From Variovorax beijingensis (lineage in GTDB: Bacteria; Pseudomonadota; Gammaproteobacteria; Burkholderiales; Burkholderiaceae_C): a DNA stretch of 64,000 nucleotides. The stretch's first letter is position 1; every line of letters starts with the position of its first letter. This document shows positions 10,105 to 19,479 of the stretch, piece by piece. The DNA lies in NCBI RefSeq assembly GCF_007828835.1, contig NZ_VIVL01000002.1, positions 434,001-498,000 on the forward strand, read 5' to 3'. A program made the position numbers and the translations under genes. The notes below the pieces were generated by a model. That model saw only the letters and a program-made list of their open reading frames with translations. It had not been told where the DNA came from and ran no database searches.

Positions 10105-11043
10105 TTGCCTTCAATCAATAGCCCTTCCGGCGCGCTGCCGGCGCGCTTTCGCCGCGAACGCCTGCTGATCGTGGGTTGCGGGGACGTCGGCCAGCGCGTG
10201 GCGCGCAGCCTGCGCGGCCGCCTGCAGCTGGTGGCGCTCACTTCATCGGGCGAACGGGTGCCGGCCCTGCGGGCGGCCGGCATCCGTCCGCTCGTGGGCA
10301 ACCTGGACGATCCGGCCACGCTGCGCCGCCTGGCCGGCGTGGCCACCCGCGTGCTGCACTTGGCGCCGCCGGCGCGCGACGGCGGCGCCGCCTGGTGGCG
10401 GGACCAGCGCACCACCGCGCTGGCGCGCGCGCTGCGGCTGCGCTCCGTGCCGCTTGCGTTCGTCTACGGCTCCACCAGCGGCGTCTATGGCGACTGCGGC
10501 GGCGCGCGGGTGAGCGAAACGCGCCCCGTGCGGCCTGACACGCCCCGCGCCCACCGCCGCGTGGACGCCGAGCGCGCCGTGCGCTGGCTCGGACGCAGCG
10601 CGGGCGTGCGCGCCAGCATCCTGCGCATTCCGGGCATCTACGCGCCCGACCGCGAGGGCGGCACGCCGCGCCAGCGGCTCGCGCGCGGCACGCCGGTGCT
10701 GCGGCGCGAGGACGACGTGTTCACCAGCCACATCCATGCCGACGATCTTGCAAGAGCCTGCGTGGCGGCGCTGTTCCGCGGCCGGCCGCAGCGCATCGTG
10801 CATGTCTCGGACGACACCGAGCTGCGCATGGGCGACTACATCGACCTCGCGGCCGATCTTTACGGCATGCCGCGCCCGCCGCGCGTGGCGCGCGAGGAAG
10901 CCCAGCGCCAGCTGCCGTTGCAGCTGCTGAGCTTCATGGGCGAATCGCGCCGGCTCGACAACACGCGGCTCAAGCGCGAGCTGCGCGTGCGGCTCGCGCA
11001 TCCGACGGTGCACACCGGTTTGCGCGAAGAAGCAACCGCCTGA
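10105..11043 (+). CDS. SDR-family NAD(P)-dependent protein, YeeZ-like
   Basis: Extended SDR of 312 aa with an N-terminal nucleotide-binding motif (LLIVGCGDVGQRVAR) and the segments YGSTSGVYGD and ILRIPGIYAPDR of YeeZ-type epimerase-like proteins. The usual YxxxK catalytic pair is missing: the expected place reads RAHRRVDAER, as in YeeZ relatives, so activity is uncertain. The start is TTG with AAGGA upstream. It diverges from the reductase gene, 53 nt away. No neighbour suggests a pathway. Confidence 0.75.
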   Translation: MPSINSPSGALPARFRRERLLIVGCGDVGQRVARSLRGRLQLVALTSSGERVPALRAAGIRPLVGNLDDPATLRRLAGVATRVLHLAPPARDGGAAWWRDQRTTALARALRLRSVPLAFVYGSTSGVYGDCGGARVSETRPVRPDTPRAHRRVDAERAVRWLGRSAGVRASILRIPGIYAPDREGGTPRQRLARGTPVLRREDDVFTSHIHADDLARACVAALFRGRPQRIVHVSDDTELRMGDYIDLAADLYGMPRPPRVAREEAQRQLPLQLLSFMGESRRLDNTRLKRELRVRLAHPTVHTGLREEATA

Positions 11044-11060
11044 AGGCGTGCGCGTCGGGT

Positions 11061-11513
11061 TCAGACAGCAACGTACTCGACCGCACCGGTGTCCCCATCC
11101 AGGATCATGTCATAGGGATACCAGTAGATCTGCTCGTCGCCGTAGTCGTCGACATAGCTGTACCCGATGTATGTCATTCCCAGGTATGTGTCTTGAACCT
11201 GGATGAAGGTGGCGTATTGCATTCCGTCCGCCCGGGCCAGCTTCTTGTTCGTCTTGTATTTCTTGACCGGCAGATCGCCCTTGTTTGCATGCTTGACGTG
11301 GAACGCAGCAATCTTTGCGTCTTTGATGTCCACGGAGACCGTGTGCGGCCCGCTCTTGTCGATGACGTGCTGGCCGTTGCTCTTGAGCTTGTCGCCCACC
11401 AATTTCGCGCCATTGTGCTGGTGATGCTTTCCCTTGGCGAAGCTCGCATCGATAAAGCCGAATACGCCGGAAAGGGCGAGGCCGGTGGTCAGAAGGCGTC
11501 TTGTGTGGTTCAT
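11061..11513 (-). CDS. Small secreted protein of unknown function
   Basis: A 150-residue protein with a signal peptide (MNHTRRLLTTGLALSGVFGFIDASFA). The mature part starts with a His/Lys-rich stretch (KGKHHQHNGAKL) and ends with many Tyr and Asp residues (YSYVDDYGDEQIYWYPYDM). I recognise no family. A clear AAGGAG lies 6 nt before the ATG. Codon use is visibly less GC-rich than in the neighbours, with several A/T third positions, which hints at horizontal origin. It converges on the SDR gene with a 17-nt gap. Confidence 0.75.
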   Translation of the reverse strand: MNHTRRLLTTGLALSGVFGFIDASFAKGKHHQHNGAKLVGDKLKSNGQHVIDKSGPHTVSVDIKDAKIAAFHVKHANKGDLPVKKYKTNKKLARADGMQYATFIQVQDTYLGMTYIGYSYVDDYGDEQIYWYPYDMILDGDTGAVEYVAV

Positions 11514-11897
11514 TTCGATTCTCCTTGCCGAGCTTGACTGTCGCGGTGCGCGAGTCAGCGCCGGGCATCAAAGTTCTGCTCTGCCAAAGCGAGCCCGGAT
11601 GTAGGACCTGGGGTGGCGTGTGCGCGGGCCGGCATCCAGCGGAAATCGGGACGTTGAACCCGCGACCACTGACTTGCTCACGACCGGGCCGGCTCCAACG
11701 CACCGGTGGCGTGAGTGGGGCAAGAGAAGGGCGGCCGGACTAAAAAAGAGAGAGAGACGATCGTGGCGGCGGTCGAAGCGGCGAATCGATCAACCCCTGC
11801 GGGAGGTTTTCAATTTGCGGAACACGTCGCGAAACAGATGCGGGACGGTTGGAGCAATGCTGGCGAAAAAACTATCGCCAAATACGCCGTGTCGACG
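11514..11897. other. 384-nt intergenic stretch with possible gene remnant
   Basis: Between the secreted-protein gene and the tRNA. The left end carries that gene's leader. From about 11763 to 11900 the plus strand reads in frame as a protein-like segment (AAVEAANRSTPAGGFQFAEH, then VAKQMRDGWSNAGEKTIAKY) that runs on into the tRNA antisense. It loosely recalls a phasin C-terminus, but has no good start upstream. A 6-bp inverted repeat with an 8-nt loop is at 11861-11880. I see no convincing complete gene. Confidence 0.35.
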
Positions 11898-11982
11898 TGG
11901 TGCCCGGGGCCGGAATCGAACCGGCACACCTTTCGGTGGGGGATTTTGAGTCCCCTGCGTCTACCAATTTCACCACCCGGGC
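11898..11982 (-). tRNA. tRNA-Leu (anticodon CAA)
   Basis: On the minus strand the sequence folds as a class II tRNA of 85 nt with encoded CCA. The acceptor stem pairs GCCCGGG with CCCGGGC, the D-loop contains TTGGTAGA, the T-arm contains GGTTCGATTCC, and a variable arm with a GAAA loop lies between. The anticodon loop is CTCAAAA, giving CAA, which reads UUG leucine codons. Confidence 0.95.
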
Positions 11983-12051
11983 ACATCCGGAAGGAAGCCC
12001 AAAATTATGGCACAGTGGCAATATGAATTGCCCCCACGCTCATCACTTCGT

Positions 12052-12105
12052 GTATTCGCTGCCCCCCGAGGGGGCGCTCAACGCCCTTTGGGCGGCCATG
12101 CGGGC
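12052..12105. repeat. GC-rich intergenic hairpin repeat
   Basis: The sequence just before cysM contains a CCCCC-GAG-GGGG hairpin followed by CGCTCAACGCCCTTTGGGCG, which folds a second time. It resembles short GC-rich intergenic repeats common in Comamonadaceae and the element at 25431-25500. It immediately precedes the cysM start. Confidence 0.45.
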
Positions 12106-12111
12106 GTTGCC

Positions 12112-13014
12112 ATGAATTATCCGACGATCGAAGACGCCATCGGCAAGACCCCCCTGGTGGCACTGCAACGCATCGATGCGGCCGAGAACGCCAGGCGCGG
12201 CAATGTCATCCTGGGCAAGCTGGAAGGCAACAATCCCGCGGGCTCGGTGAAGGACCGCCCCGCGCTCTCGATGATCAAGCGCGCCGAGGAGCGCGGCGAA
12301 ATCAAGCCCGGCGACACGCTGATCGAAGCCACCTCGGGCAACACCGGCATCGCGCTGGCCATGGCTGCGGCCATCAAGGGCTACCGCATGGTGCTGATCA
12401 TGCCGGAGGACCTGTCCGTCGAGCGCGCCCAGACCATGAAGGCCTTCGGCGCCGAACTGGTGCTCACGCCCAAGAGCGGCGGCATGGAATACGCGCGCGA
12501 CCTGGCCGAGCAGATGGTGGCGCAGGGCAAGGGCCGGGTGCTTGACCAGTTCGCCAACGCCGACAACCCGCGCATCCACTACGAGACCACCGGCCCCGAG
12601 ATCTGGGCCGACACCAAGGGCAAGATCACGCATTTCGTGAGCGCCATGGGCACCACCGGCACCATCACCGGCGTCTCGCGCTTCCTGAAGGAAAAGAACC
12701 CCGCGGTGCGCATCATCGGCGCGCAGCCGGCCGAAGGTTCGCGCATTCCGGGCATCCGCAAGTGGCCGGCCGAATACCTGCCCAAGATCTACGAACCGAG
12801 CCGCGTCGACGAGGAGATCAGCGTGAGCCAGGACAATGCCGAGGAAATGTGCCGGCGCCTCGCGCGCGAAGAGGGCATCTTCGGCGGCATCTCCGCGGCC
12901 GGCGCGCTCTGGGTGGCGCTCGAGGTTGCCAAGACGGTCGAGAACGCGACCATCGTGTTCGTGGTCTGCGACCGCGGCGACCGCTATCTGTCGACCGGCG
13001 TGTTTCCTGCCTGA
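12112..13014 (+). CDS. cysM: O-acetylserine sulfhydrylase B (cysteine synthase CysM)
   Basis: PLP enzyme making cysteine from O-acetylserine (or O-phosphoserine) and a sulfide donor, 300 aa. The PLP lysine is Lys47 in NPAGSVKDR; the phosphate-binding loop SGNTGIALAMAAA and the late motif GTTGTITGVSRFLKE are conserved. The sequence PAEGSRIPGIRKWP is characteristic of CysM over CysK. The ATG at 12112 gives the usual N-terminus (MNYPTIEDAIGKTPLV). The Nudix and tusA genes follow closely, and sulfur-carrier TusA makes a sulfur-metabolism grouping plausible. Confidence 0.95.
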   Translation: MNYPTIEDAIGKTPLVALQRIDAAENARRGNVILGKLEGNNPAGSVKDRPALSMIKRAEERGEIKPGDTLIEATSGNTGIALAMAAAIKGYRMVLIMPEDLSVERAQTMKAFGAELVLTPKSGGMEYARDLAEQMVAQGKGRVLDQFANADNPRIHYETTGPEIWADTKGKITHFVSAMGTTGTITGVSRFLKEKNPAVRIIGAQPAEGSRIPGIRKWPAEYLPKIYEPSRVDEEISVSQDNAEEMCRRLAREEGIFGGISAAGALWVALEVAKTVENATIVFVVCDRGDRYLSTGVFPA

Positions 13015-13022
13015 TCGAAGCC

Positions 13023-13601
13023 ATGGCCCATCCCAAGTTCTGCCAGGCCTGTGCCACGCCGCTCGAATGGATCGCGCTGATGGAAGACGGCGGTCCCAAG
13101 GAGCGCCTGCGCTGCCCCTCCTGCGGCCACACGCACTGGAACAATCCCACGCCCGTGCTCGCGGCCATCGTCGAATACCGAGGCAAGGTGCTGCTGGCGC
13201 GAAACGCCGCATGGCCCGTGAAGATGTACGCGCTGATCACCGGCTTCATGGAAGCCGGCGAAACGCCCGAGGAAGGCATTGCGCGCGAGGTCAAGGAAGA
13301 AACCAACCTCGACGTGAGCGCGGCCAAGCTGGTCGGCGCGTACGACTTCCAGCGCATGAACCAGATCATCATCGCCTACCACGTGGTGGCCGATGGCGAG
13401 GTGAAGCTTTCGCCCGAGCTGCTGGACTACCGCCTCTACGACCTGCCCGACCTCAAGTGCTGGCCCGCGGGCACCGGCTATGCGCTGGCCGACTGGCTGC
13501 GCACCCGGGGGCACGAGCCGGTGTTCTTTACCGCGGCGGAAAACGAGGAGCGGCGGCGCGGCTTGAACCTGCCGCCCGAGGAGCCGAAGAATGCAGGTTG
13601 A
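13023..13601 (+). CDS. Nudix hydrolase with N-terminal zinc ribbon (NudC-like)
   Basis: A 192-residue phosphohydrolase. Two CxxC pairs (CQAC, CPSC) form a zinc ribbon, followed by a complete Nudix box running from GFMEAGETPEEG to AREVKEETNL. NudC-type enzymes act on NADH or NAD-capped RNA, but this protein is shorter than typical NudC and lacks a clear SQPWPFPxS motif, so the substrate is open. It begins 8 nt after cysM and overlaps tusA by 11 nt, which indicates one operon. Confidence 0.85.
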   Translation: MAHPKFCQACATPLEWIALMEDGGPKERLRCPSCGHTHWNNPTPVLAAIVEYRGKVLLARNAAWPVKMYALITGFMEAGETPEEGIAREVKEETNLDVSAAKLVGAYDFQRMNQIIIAYHVVADGEVKLSPELLDYRLYDLPDLKCWPAGTGYALADWLRTRGHEPVFFTAAENEERRRGLNLPPEEPKNAG

Positions 13602-13818
13602 TCGCGAACTCGACACGCGGGGCCTGAACTGCCCGCTGCCCATTCTCAAGGCCAAGAAATCGCTCAACGACATGGCGAGCGGCCAGCTGCTGAAGGTGGT
13701 GTCGACCGACCCAGGGTCGGTGCGCGACTTCCAGGCCTTTGCGCGCCAGACCGGCAACGAGCTGGTCGAGCAGCAGACGATCGGCAGCGACTTCATCCAT
13801 GTGCTGAAGAGGCGCTGA
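13591..13818 (+). CDS. tusA: Sulfurtransferase TusA family protein
   Basis: A 75-residue sulfur carrier with the TusA/SirA fold. The active cysteine lies in RGLNCPLPILKAKKSL, and the second half ends QTIGSDFIHVLKRR as in TusA. It can relay persulfide sulfur for tRNA thiolation or other sulfur metabolism. It overlaps the Nudix gene by 11 nt and is closed off by a strong terminator 15 nt downstream. Confidence 0.9.
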   Translation: MQVDRELDTRGLNCPLPILKAKKSLNDMASGQLLKVVSTDPGSVRDFQAFARQTGNELVEQQTIGSDFIHVLKRR

Positions 13819-13833
13819 CCGGAACAAAAGAAT

Positions 13834-13856
13834 AGGGCCCCGTCGGGGCCCTTTTT
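13834..13856 (+). terminator. Rho-independent terminator after tusA
   Basis: A perfect 8-bp stem (AGGGCCCC/GGGGCCCT) with a 3-nt loop, followed by TTTTTC. It closes the cysM-nudix-tusA unit. The convergent galU ends 3 nt beyond it; the reverse strand has a weaker T-run after the stem and could use it too. Confidence 0.9.
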
Positions 13857-13858
13857 CT

Positions 13859-14749
13859 TCAGAGCTCCAGGCTTTTGAGGTATTCGCGGAACTGCGCACC
13901 GACCTCGGGGTGCGCGAGTGCAAGCTCCACCGACGCTTGCAGGAAGCCTTCCTTGCTGCCGCAATCGTAGCGGATGCCCTTGTAGGCATAGGCGTAGACC
14001 GATTCCTTCTTCATCAGCGCCGCGATGCCGTCGGTGAGCTGGATCTCGCCGCCCGCGCCCTTGGGCTGGTTGCGGATCTCGTCGAACACACCGGGCGTGA
14101 GGATGTAGCGGCCCGCCACGCCGAGGCGCGAGGGAGCCTTGTCCGGCGAAGGCTTCTCGATCATGCGATCGACCTTCACGAGATCGTCGCCGATGGATTC
14201 GCCCGCCACGATGCCGTAGCGCTTGACGTGTTCGAGCGGCACTTCCTGCACCGCGAGCACTGAAGCACCGAGCTTGCCGAAGGCGGCCGTCATCTGCGCG
14301 AGCACAGGTGCGCCGCCCACGGGGCCGACCATCAGGTCGTCGGCCAGCAGCACGGCGAAGGGCTCGTTGCCCACGAGGTGTTCGGCGCACAGCACCGCAT
14401 GGCCGAGCCCGAGCATGCGCGGCTGGCGCACGTAGGAGCAGGTCATGTCGTCGGGCATGACCGAGCGCGCGATGTTGAGCAGTTCGAGCTTGCCGCTGGC
14501 CTCGAGTTGGCTTTCGAGTTCGTAGGCGGTGTCGTAGTGGTCTTCGATGGCACGTTTGTTTCGACCAGTTACGAAAATCATGTCGCGAATGCCCGCCGCG
14601 TAGGCTTCCTCAACCGCGTACTGGATGAGTGGCTTGTCGACAACCGGCAGCATTTCCTTGGGCTGCGCCTTGGTGGCGGGCAGAAAGCGGGTGCCGAAAC
14701 CTGCAACAGGAAATACGGCCTTGCGGATGCGTGTCGAGGGAGTGGGCAT
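13859..14749 (-). CDS. galU: UTP-glucose-1-phosphate uridylyltransferase GalU
   Basis: Makes UDP-glucose for envelope polysaccharides, 296 aa. The nucleotide-binding N-terminus reads [20 protein letters not shown] followed by [11 protein letters not shown]; later motifs include the metal-binding [17 protein letters not shown] and GEIQLTDGI. The ATG at 14749 gives the canonical start; frame-open residues upstream run into a non-coding spacer. It lies 109 nt downstream of valS on the same strand. Confidence 0.96.
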   Translation of the reverse strand: MPTPSTRIRKAVFPVAGFGTRFLPATKAQPKEMLPVVDKPLIQYAVEEAYAAGIRDMIFVTGRNKRAIEDHYDTAYELESQLEASGKLELLNIARSVMPDDMTCSYVRQPRMLGLGHAVLCAEHLVGNEPFAVLLADDLMVGPVGGAPVLAQMTAAFGKLGASVLAVQEVPLEHVKRYGIVAGESIGDDLVKVDRMIEKPSPDKAPSRLGVAGRYILTPGVFDEIRNQPKGAGGEIQLTDGIAALMKKESVYAYAYKGIRYDCGSKEGFLQASVELALAHPEVGAQFREYLKSLEL

Positions 14750-14858
14750 GGACAATTTGGGCGTCTGTTCGTTCAGTTGAAGAAGAAGGTTTGATGGCTC
14801 AACGGCGGCATGGAAATGCCGTCGTTGCCATGCTAAACCTTGCCCAGACCCACGTGTG

Positions 14859-17738
14859 TCAGCCGAGACGCACAAGCTGGTCGCGAAGACGCTCCAGCGT
14901 GGTGCTGAAATCGGCCAGGCGCTTGCGCTCCTGTTCGATCACGGCCGGCGGTGCCTTAGCCACAAAGGCTTCGTTTCCAAGCTTGCCGTTCACCTTGAGG
15001 ATCTCGCCCTCGATGCGAGCAATTTCCTTGCCGATGCGCGCGCGCTCGGCGGCCTTGTCGATCTCCATGTGCAGGCACAGGCGCGCCGTGCCGACCACGG
15101 CCACGGGCGCCGCTTCGGCCGCCGCCGACCACGAAGCCTCGTCGTCGAAGACCTTCACTTCCTTGAGCTTGGCGAGGGCCTGCAGCACCGGCGCCGCATC
15201 GCGCAGGAAGGCCGCGCCCTCGGCATCGTCGGCCACAGCATAGAGCGGCAGGCGCACCGCGGGCGACACGTTCATTTCGCCGCGCAGCGTGCGGCAGGCA
15301 TCGACCAGCGCCTTCAGGCGCGCCACATGCGCTTCGGCCGCTTCGTCGATCTTCTCGGGCTGGCTCTTGGGGTAGGCCGCGATCATGATCGATTCGCCCT
15401 CGCGTCCGGCGACGGGCGCCACCTTCTGCCAGAGCTCCTCGGTGATGAACGGAATCACCGGATGCGCGAGGCGCAGCAAGGCCTCGAGCGTGCGGATCAG
15501 CGTGCGGCGCGTGGCGCGTTTCTGCGCATCGTCGCCGGTCTGGATCTGCACCTTCGCGATTTCCAGGTACCAGTCGCAGAACTCGTCCCAGGCGAACTGG
15601 TAGATGGCGTTGGCCACGTTGTCGAGCCGGTATTCCTCGAAGCCCTTGGCCACTTCGGCCTCGACGCGCTGCAGCTGCGAGGCGATCCAGAAATCGGCGC
15701 GGCTGAACTTCAGGTAGCCGTGCGCCGGTCCGCCGACCTTGCATTCTTCCTTCGTGTGCTCGCGCAGGCCACAGTCCTGTCCTTCGCAGTTCATCAGCAC
15801 GAAGCGCGTGGCGTTCCAGAGCTTGTTGCAGAAGTTGCGGTAGCCCTCGCAGCGCTTGCTGTCGAAGTTGATGCTGCGGCCGAGCGAGGCGAGCGATGCG
15901 AAGGTGAAGCGCAGCGCATCGGCGCCGAAGGCCGGAATGCCTTCGGGAAATTCCTTCTGCGTGTTCTTGCGCACCGCGGGCGCGGTCTCGGGCTTGCGCA
16001 AACCCTGCGTGCGCTTGTCGAGCAGCTCGGGCAGTGCGATGCCGTCGATCAGGTCGACCGGGTCGAGCACGTTGCCTTCGGACTTGCTCATCTTCTTGCC
16101 CTGCGCATCGCGCACCAGGCCGTGGATGTACACGTCCTTGAACGGCACCTTGCCGGTGAAGTGCTTGGTCATCATGATCATCCGGGCGACCCAGAAGAAG
16201 ATGATGTCGTAGCCCGTCACGAGCACCGTGGAGGGCAGGTACAGCGCGAGGTCTTCAGTCTTCGCGGGCCAGCCGAGCGAGGAGAAGGGCACCAGCGCCG
16301 ACGAATACCAGGTGTCGAGCACGTCCTCGTCGCGGCGAAGCGTCTTGCCCGGTGCCTTGGCCTGCGCCTCGGCCTCGTCGTGCGCGACGTACACCTTGCC
16401 GTCTTCGTCGTACCAGGCGGGGATCTGGTGGCCCCACCAGAGCTGGCGCGAGATGGTCCAGTCCTGGATGTTCTCCATCCAGTGGTTGTAGGTGTTGACC
16501 CAGTTCTCGGGCACGAAGCGCACCTCGCCGGTCTTCACCACGTCGATGGCCTTCTGCGCGATCGACTGGCCGTCGGCGCCGGGGCGCGTCATGGCCACGT
16601 ACCACTGGTCGGTGAGCATCGGCTCGACGATGGCGCCGGAGCGCGCGCAGCGCGGCACCATCAGCTTGTGCTTCTTCACCTCGACCAGCAGGCCGAGCGC
16701 CTCGAGGTCGGCCACGATGGCCTTGCGCGCCACGAAGCGGTCCATGCCGCGGTATTTCTCGGGCGCGTTGTCGTTGATGGTGGCGTCGAGCGCGAGGATG
16801 CCGATCAGCTCGAGCTTGTGGCGCTGGCCGACGGCATAGTCGTTGTAGTCGTGCGCGGGCGTGACCTTGACCACGCCGGTGCCGAATTCCTTGTCGACGT
16901 AGTCGTCGGCAATGATGGGAATCAGCCGATCCACGAGCGGCAGCTTCACGCGCTGGCCGATCAGGTGCCTGTAGCGCTCGTCTTCGGGGTGGACCATCAC
17001 GGCGGTGTCGCCGAGCATGGTCTCGGGCCGCGTGGTGGCCACGGTCAGTGTGCCGCTGCCGTCTTCGAGGGGGTAGGCAATGTGCCAGAGCGAGCCGTCT
17101 TCCTCTTCGCTTTCCACTTCGAGGTCGCTCACCGAGGTCTTGAGCACCGGGTCCCAGTTGCCCAGGCGCTTGCCGCGGTAGATCAGGCCTTCCTCGTAGA
17201 GCGAGACAAAAGTCTGCGTGACCACCTTCGAGAGGTCGTCGTCCATCGTGAAGTATTCGCGGCTCCAGTCGACCGTGTCGCCCATGCGGCGCATCTGCTC
17301 GGTGATGGTGTTGCCCGATTTTTCCTTCCATTCCCACACGCGTGCCACGAAATTCTTGCGGCCCAGGTCATGGCGGCTGATCTTCTGCTCCTGCAGCTGG
17401 CGCTCCACCACGATCTGCGTTGCGATGCCCGCATGGTCGGTGCCCGGCACCCACAGCGTGTTGTCGCCCTTCATGCGGTGGTAGCGTGCCAGGCTGTCCA
17501 TGATGGTCTGGTTGAAGGCATGGCCCATGTGCAGCGTGCCCGTCACGTTGGGCGGCGGCAGCTGGATCGCGAACGAATCGGCGCCTTCCTTGGGCTGCTG
17601 CGTGCCGCGGAAACCGGCCTTGGCGTAGCCGCGCTGCTCCCATTCGGGGCCCCAGTGCGCCTCGATGGCGGCGGGTTCGAACGACTTGGAGAGGCTCTCC
17701 AGTCCAGGCTGGGCGGAAGGGGTGGTGGGTTCGCTCAT
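14859..17738 (-). CDS. valS: Valyl-tRNA synthetase
   Basis: Class I aminoacyl-tRNA synthetase, 959 aa, normal length. The HIGH motif appears as HMGH in [15 protein letters not shown] and the KMSKS loop as KKMSKSEGN. The editing domain contains [19 protein letters not shown], and the C-terminal coiled-coil arm is present (residues about 895-959). The ATG at 17738 starts [12 protein letters not shown]; the open frame upstream continues for 32 codons without a Shine-Dalgarno. It diverges from yaaA. Confidence 0.97.
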   Translation of the reverse strand: MSEPTTPSAQPGLESLSKSFEPAAIEAHWGPEWEQRGYAKAGFRGTQQPKEGADSFAIQLPPPNVTGTLHMGHAFNQTIMDSLARYHRMKGDNTLWVPGTDHAGIATQIVVERQLQEQKISRHDLGRKNFVARVWEWKEKSGNTITEQMRRMGDTVDWSREYFTMDDDLSKVVTQTFVSLYEEGLIYRGKRLGNWDPVLKTSVSDLEVESEEEDGSLWHIAYPLEDGSGTLTVATTRPETMLGDTAVMVHPEDERYRHLIGQRVKLPLVDRLIPIIADDYVDKEFGTGVVKVTPAHDYNDYAVGQRHKLELIGILALDATINDNAPEKYRGMDRFVARKAIVADLEALGLLVEVKKHKLMVPRCARSGAIVEPMLTDQWYVAMTRPGADGQSIAQKAIDVVKTGEVRFVPENWVNTYNHWMENIQDWTISRQLWWGHQIPAWYDEDGKVYVAHDEAEAQAKAPGKTLRRDEDVLDTWYSSALVPFSSLGWPAKTEDLALYLPSTVLVTGYDIIFFWVARMIMMTKHFTGKVPFKDVYIHGLVRDAQGKKMSKSEGNVLDPVDLIDGIALPELLDKRTQGLRKPETAPAVRKNTQKEFPEGIPAFGADALRFTFASLASLGRSINFDSKRCEGYRNFCNKLWNATRFVLMNCEGQDCGLREHTKEECKVGGPAHGYLKFSRADFWIASQLQRVEAEVAKGFEEYRLDNVANAIYQFAWDEFCDWYLEIAKVQIQTGDDAQKRATRRTLIRTLEALLRLAHPVIPFITEELWQKVAPVAGREGESIMIAAYPKSQPEKIDEAAEAHVARLKALVDACRTLRGEMNVSPAVRLPLYAVADDAEGAAFLRDAAPVLQALAKLKEVKVFDDEASWSAAAEAAPVAVVGTARLCLHMEIDKAAERARIGKEIARIEGEILKVNGKLGNEAFVAKAPPAVIEQERKRLADFSTTLERLRDQLVRLG

Positions 17739-17845
17739 GGGAAATGCAGAAGCGGCGCCTTCGGGGGTGCCGTGGGGACAAGATGGGATAGCCGGCGATT
17801 TTACCGGGGCCGCCCCGGGGCAGCCCCACCCCACATAATTCCGGG

Positions 17846-18628
17846 ATGCTCTTCCTGCTCTCCCCTGCGAAATCGCTCGACTACGACACCCCCGTTCCCG
17901 CCGAAATCCCCGCCACCCAACCCCATTTCGAAGCCCCTCGCGGCCCCTCGGCCGAACTGATCAGGCTGCTGCGCGAGAAGTCGCCGCAGCAGATCTCGGA
18001 GCTCATGCACCTGTCCGACAAGCTCTCTGCGCTCAACGTGGCGCGCTACCAGGCCTGGTCCGGCAAGAGCACGCCCAGGAACGCCCGCCAGGCCGCCTTC
18101 GCGTTCGACGGCGACGTCTACGGGGGCCTGGACGCGCGCTCGCTCACGCCCGCGCAACTGGCCTGGGCGCAGGAGCACGTGTGCATCCTGAGCGGCCTCT
18201 ACGGCCTCTTGCGCCCGCTCGACCTGCTGCAGCCCTACCGGCTCGAGATGGGCACGCCGCTTGCCAATCGCCATGGCAAGGACCTGTATGCCTTCTGGGG
18301 CTCGCGCATTGCGGAGCACCTGAACCAGCGCCTGGCGGCCGACCGCACGCCGGTCGTGGTCAATGTGGCCTCGCAGGAGTACTTCAAGTCGGTGGACCGG
18401 AAGGCGCTCAAGGCGCGCGTGGTCGAATGCGTGTTCGAGGAATGGAAGGGCGACAGGTACAAGATCGTGAGCTTCTATGCCAAGCGCGCCCGCGGCCTGC
18501 TCGCGCGCTGGGCGGCGCTGCACAAGGCCGCCACGCCCAAGGCGCTGGAAAAATTCGATCTCGAGGGTTATGGTTTCGACGCCACGGTGTCCAACGCCGA
18601 AAGGCTGGTGTTCAGAAGGAAGACTTGA
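17846..18628 (+). CDS. yaaA: Peroxide-stress protein YaaA (UPF0246)
   Basis: YaaA limits free iron and so protects DNA and proteins during peroxide stress in E. coli. The 260-residue protein has the family start [16 protein letters not shown], the middle motif [20 protein letters not shown] and [13 protein letters not shown]. It diverges from valS with a 107-nt gap and is followed after one base by the oxygenase gene, suggesting co-transcription. Confidence 0.94.
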   Translation: MLFLLSPAKSLDYDTPVPAEIPATQPHFEAPRGPSAELIRLLREKSPQQISELMHLSDKLSALNVARYQAWSGKSTPRNARQAAFAFDGDVYGGLDARSLTPAQLAWAQEHVCILSGLYGLLRPLDLLQPYRLEMGTPLANRHGKDLYAFWGSRIAEHLNQRLAADRTPVVVNVASQEYFKSVDRKALKARVVECVFEEWKGDRYKIVSFYAKRARGLLARWAALHKAATPKALEKFDLEGYGFDATVSNAERLVFRRKT

Positions 18629-18629
18629 T

Positions 18630-19469
18630 ATGTCGCAACCGATCAGCCCGGAGCTCCGGGAATGGCTGGTGTCGCAGCTCGCGGCAGGGCATTCGGTGCC
18701 CGCGCTGCGCGCCTCGATGCGCGCGGCCGGCTGGCAGGACGCGGCCACCGACCTCGCGCTGGCGCAGCTCGAGGCCGGCTTTCCGCACGTGGAGGTGGCC
18801 AGGCCGCGGCGCACCGAGATGCCCGGCCCCGACCTCGAAGGCGCGCCGCTCTACATTGACGCGGGCGACCGCCGCGTGCAGGTGCTGCAGACCATGCGGC
18901 ATCCGCGCGTGGTCGTGTTCGGCAACCTGGTGTCGCCCGAGGAGTGCGAAGGGCTGATCGCCGCGGCGCGGGTGCGGCTGGCACGCTCGCTCACGGTCGA
19001 GACGCGCACCGGCGGAGAGGTGCTCAACGTCGACCGCACCAGCGAAGGCATGTTCTTCGAGCGCGGCGAGAACGAGATCGTCTCGCGCCTCGAGCAGCGC
19101 ATTGCCGCGCTGCTGCGCTGGCCGGTGGAGTTTGGCGAAGGCCTGCAGATCCTGCGCTATGCGCCCGGCGCCCAGTACCGCCCGCACTACGACTACTTCG
19201 ATCCCGGCGAGCCCGGCACGCCCACCATCCTCAAGCGCGGCGGCCAGCGCGTGGCCACGCTCGTGATGTACCTGCAGGAGCCGGGGCAGGGCGGTGCCAC
19301 CACCTTCCCCGACGTCGGCCTGGAAGTGGCGCCCGTGCGCGGCACCGGCGTGTTCTTCAGCTACGAGGAACCCGACCCCGCCACCCGCACGCTGCATGGC
19401 GGCGCGCCCGTGCTCGCGGGCGAGAAGTGGGTGGCCACCAAATGGCTGCGCGAACGCGAATTCAAATGA
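18630..19469 (+). CDS. 2-oxoglutarate/Fe(II) dioxygenase, prolyl 4-hydroxylase-like
   Basis: A 279-residue cytoplasmic enzyme with the double-stranded beta-helix of prolyl hydroxylases. The iron ligands His186, Asp188 and His256 and the 2-oxoglutarate-binding Lys266 are all present (PHYDYFD and LHGGAPVLAGEKW). Residues 1-60 form a helical N-terminal region of the kind seen in bacterial P4H proteins. It starts one base after yaaA. The target protein is unknown. Confidence 0.9.
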   Translation: MSQPISPELREWLVSQLAAGHSVPALRASMRAAGWQDAATDLALAQLEAGFPHVEVARPRRTEMPGPDLEGAPLYIDAGDRRVQVLQTMRHPRVVVFGNLVSPEECEGLIAAARVRLARSLTVETRTGGEVLNVDRTSEGMFFERGENEIVSRLEQRIAALLRWPVEFGEGLQILRYAPGAQYRPHYDYFDPGEPGTPTILKRGGQRVATLVMYLQEPGQGGATTFPDVGLEVAPVRGTGVFFSYEEPDPATRTLHGGAPVLAGEKWVATKWLREREFK

Positions 19470-19479
19470 CAAGGGCGCG

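Noticed and set aside
9071..10168. Plus-strand gene opposite the ferredoxin-type reductase
   Set aside because: The minus strand has all cofactor-binding motifs; the plus-strand frame is a compositional shadow.
11849..12115. Open frames reading PGPESNRHTFRWG near the tRNA
   Set aside because: This phrase is the standard false translation of the antisense of a Leu tRNA and is not a protein.
14856..17960. Long plus-strand open frame opposite valS, over 1,000 codons
   Set aside because: It is antisense to a perfectly conserved synthetase and its translation is rich in Arg, His and Ala, the usual mirror of GC-rich coding DNA.
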